Shown piece by piece: positions 61,801 through 64,000 of a stretch of 64,000 bases of DNA (its first letter is position 1; each line of letters starts with the position of its first letter). Below the pieces are notes generated by a model. It saw nothing but the letters and a program-made list of their open reading frames with translations, had not been told where the DNA came from and searched no databases. Made by a program: the position numbers and the translations under genes. Location of the stretch: contig JAKZAN010000007.1 in the NCBI GenBank assembly GCA_023053545.1, positions 5,642,001 to 5,706,000 of the forward strand, given 5' to 3'. The DNA is from Lepidurus packardi. Lineage: Eukaryota > Arthropoda > Branchiopoda > Notostraca > Triopsidae.

Positions 61801-63806
61801 GGCGTTCTAATCTCGTTTTCGGCCAATCTTGTCGAATAAAAAAGACCGGGTCATTTCTCAAGGATTCCCTATCTTCCCAGCATACGGTCCATGACAGGCA
61901 GGCTAAAGGAGGAATCTTAAAACTAAATATATATGTGCATGTATGCGCTCTGGTCCCCCGGTTGCAACCGCCGCAGCCCCAACGGCAAACAGCATATAGG
62001 GTTCATGTCTTTCGAGTAAACTCCACGTACGGTGCATTCAACGGCGACTCGACTCGATATTTTTTGCCTTTGCATTCTTTAACATAATTCTTCACTCGTT
62101 TTACTGAAACTGTTTGGTTTGCAAACATCAAAGTAGAAAACGGAAAGTGCAGGCCCCGATTTGCAAGGCAAATCGTGGCCTTTCATGCCACCGCATTAGA
62201 AAGAAGTTAATGGCGCCGTTGGCGTCTTTCTCTCTGTGTCTTTCCTCCGAAGACGTCGCTTCTGCCTTTCCGGCAAAAGCATTCCGTCTTAGATGTGCAC
62301 GCGATGGTTACACTTTGTGGGTTTGTAAGTACGGGCTCCCAAAAGAGCTGCCGCAACCCACAACTGAACAACTGTGGACTAACAGGCATTTTGTGGGGGT
62401 CACGGTGTCTGCATTTCACGTGTAGTTAAGGGCTTGCAACCCATACAGCAGAAATGCGCTTTGCGTTCTTTCTCACATTGCTCTTGAGCCTGCCAGAGCA
62501 ATACGAGCGGCGTTAGAAAATAACAGGGTTTCTTATGCCGTTATGGGCAAAACAGTGTCCGCGAATGGCATCACTATACGCTGGCCATGCAAGCCATCTC
62601 ACAAGGCGTTCCCTGATGGATATCGCTGTCACATAAACTTAGAGGCCTTAGCGTGTAATCAAGGAATCGTCACGACGTTTTAGCAGGGAAACCGAGTCCC
62701 ATTTGTTTCTCGACCAGTTAAAGAACCCTGATACCGATTTACAACAGAATCCATCCGTCTATTCTTCCCTCCCTGACTTCGGCGGGGAAACCTCCGTAAA
62801 GGCGCCAAGAAAAACTCCTCCAAAGCCTGCCACCATTAGGCGATATTAAAAGAAAACTTGAAATAGCGTGCCATTTGCCCGGTTTTCGGGTTTTTCGGGT
62901 TTTTCTCCCATTTCTGAAGCTTGTGATAGAACGAGGGTGGAGAAAAGCGAAAAAGTAGCAAATGAGGAGCGCTCTGTCTCCTAAATCGGGATCACTATTC
63001 CAACAAAATAACAATATTGGCCCAATTTCTCCTATTCCGCAGCGTGCACCGTAAGATCAGTTTCCGGGAGCAAACATGAAATTAAAATTGGGATAGCATA
63101 AAAACGTTAGATCCTTACCTACGACGTTGAGATGTCCGACAACAGAGTTTGCATTAGCTGTGTTTAATTGGCCTGGATGTGGTAGAGAAGGAATAATTAA
63201 GAGAAAAACCCATCTCCGGACACTACTATTTGCAAACTTACACATATAACCCCCTTTGTCTGATTCCTGTACGTTGGAAATGTGTAAGGTAAAACTACGA
63301 TGCTGGTCATTGGAAATGCTGATCCGCGGATTCCTCGTGATAACGTGGTTTTGCATTGTCAGGATCGCCGACCTTTCCAGATGAATCCATGCTACCTATA
63401 TAAACCAGAGAATTACTAACTAAAGCCATTACATGTTGAATAACGAAACATACGGTTATGGATCCATTAACCTAACCTCATTCGCCTTTATAATTAGTCC
63501 TTTAATACTCTAAGAATGTGTGTTCTTACATCGCTATTTCCAGAAAGGGCTTAATAATGAAATATCGTTTTAGTTTTTGTGGTCGTCGAAGCGAAAACGA
63601 ATCAAACCCCTTCTGTCACGCTACTACCTGCTCTACTTTACGCAGATAGACCGGGTAATGAATAATGAAGGACACATACGTGAAATATTTTACCTTGTAG
63701 GTGCCTAAATGTTTGATTCTGCAAGTAAATTTAGCTTCACGGCCTGCAATCACTGTTAGGTTCAACAAAGGTTCCAGAACTGGAGTCGGATCAGGGTCTG
63801 TAGTAA
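52832..63806 (-). CDS. Lachesin / DPR-interacting-protein-like Ig cell-adhesion protein, 5' end outside window
   Basis: GPI-anchored neuronal adhesion molecule of the DIP/lachesin class. Exons (minus): 63694-63806, 63242-63395, 63119-63172, 59630-59788, 59480-59541, 58568-58634, 57681-57979, 57466-57547, 53162-53233 and 52832-52911, all phases joining. Ig1: NLTVIAGREAKFTC, AWIHLE, SDKGGYMCQLNT. Ig2: REGSSVVLSCYATGSPPLSV, LPRVSRLDMGS, CIASNGVPPAVSKRI. Ig3: VPHQLVGAPLGSSVTLEC, KDYGSYKCLAKNPFGEADG. The last exon encodes a hydrophobic tail (LLAASMLSLFVLVVA) as in GPI signals. Ig3 has about 25 extra residues (Gly/Pro/Ala-rich) compared with relatives. Introns of 3.3 and 4.2 kb set this gene apart from its compact neighbours. 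The signal peptide exon is beyond 64000. Confidence 0.88.
53234..57465. other. 4.2-kb intron of the Ig gene
   Basis: Non-coding by my reading. It holds a GA-rich stretch near 54060-54092, a run of 12 C at 56690-56701, and two long open frames (55236-55775 + of 179 codons, 55847-56467 - of 206 codons) without recognisable domains. No nested gene could be supported. Confidence 0.5.
58635..59479. other. Intron of the Ig gene with short direct repeats
   Basis: Holds three copies of CCTGATGTAT within 59206-59240 and, just before, degenerate CCTAA words (59169-59207). No coding content seen. Confidence 0.4.
59789..63118. other. 3.3-kb intron of the Ig gene
   Basis: AT-rich to mixed sequence without a supported gene. 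A run of 15 C sits at 60604-60618. Open frames up to 131 codons (61170-61565 +) have no domain or bias. Confidence 0.45.
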
Positions 63807-64000
63807 CTGTAAAAAAAAAAGAAAAGAAAAAAAATCTGAAACCATTAGTATAAGTTCGGCAACGTTTGAACGGGTAAGTGTGCTTTGATTAGGAACGTGG
63901 CCGGAGAAATATTTTTAGAATTGTTTTACAAAGCATTTAACTTGAAAATTTGGTACGTTTTAATGTTGGTATTTTCGTATTCTAATAATTTTTTTTTTAT

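Overview
The window is nuclear DNA of a compact animal genome, most likely an arthropod. About 22 protein-coding genes lie in 64 kb. Nearly all are split by introns of about 46-110 bp with GT..AG ends, and intergenic gaps are short. Two secreted chitinases with a chitin-binding (CBM14) tail and a lachesin/DIP-type immunoglobulin adhesion gene point to an arthropod. I cannot name a species. Exon borders were read by eye from protein continuity, splice consensus and codon phase. Where a total CDS length is given it divides by three.

Layout. 1-3.5 kb (-): 5' half of the mitochondrial AAA protein VWA8, running off the left edge. 4.4-11.1 kb (+): a tandem pair of nine-exon chitinase genes, with the promoters duplicated along with the coding region. 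12.2-15.2 kb (-): PTPN9-type tyrosine phosphatase with a CRAL-TRIO domain, first exon not found. 15.2-18.7 kb: no gene recognised. 18.7-26 kb: cyclophilin B (+), PTCD2 (-), COPE (-), CPLANE2/RSG1 (+), EDC3 (+). 26.1-31.5 kb (-): GON4L, twelve exons. 32.7-37.5 kb (+): RNF126/RNF115-type E3 ligase, TPGS2, and a DGCR2/IDD-like membrane protein. 38.9-43.9 kb: NDUFS4 (+) with a second, diverged copy of its last exon, THNSL2 (-), AK6 (+), HSCB (-). About 44.05 kb: a 35-nt copy of the 5' end of U2 snRNA flanked by a perfect 15-bp direct repeat. 44.2-49.0 kb (-): PIAS SUMO ligase with two possible C-terminal ends. 49.6-52.1 kb: NDUFS7 (+) and CDK7 (-). 52.8-63.8 kb (-): a three-Ig lachesin/DIP-like gene whose introns reach 3-4 kb, unlike every neighbour; its 5' end is beyond the window.

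Most genes are housekeeping and unrelated in function. Several act in mitochondria (VWA8, PTCD2, NDUFS4, HSCB, NDUFS7). Two belong to cilium or tubulin biology (CPLANE2, TPGS2). Close divergent pairs (COPE/CPLANE2, THNSL2/AK6, PIAS/NDUFS7) probably share promoters, and convergent pairs (NDUFS4/THNSL2, AK6/HSCB, NDUFS7/CDK7) have nearly touching 3' ends. The points I find most interesting are the duplicated NDUFS4 terminal exon, the U2 retro-insertion, the alternative PIAS ends, the chitinase promoter duplication and a palindrome that carries a heat-shock-element pattern.
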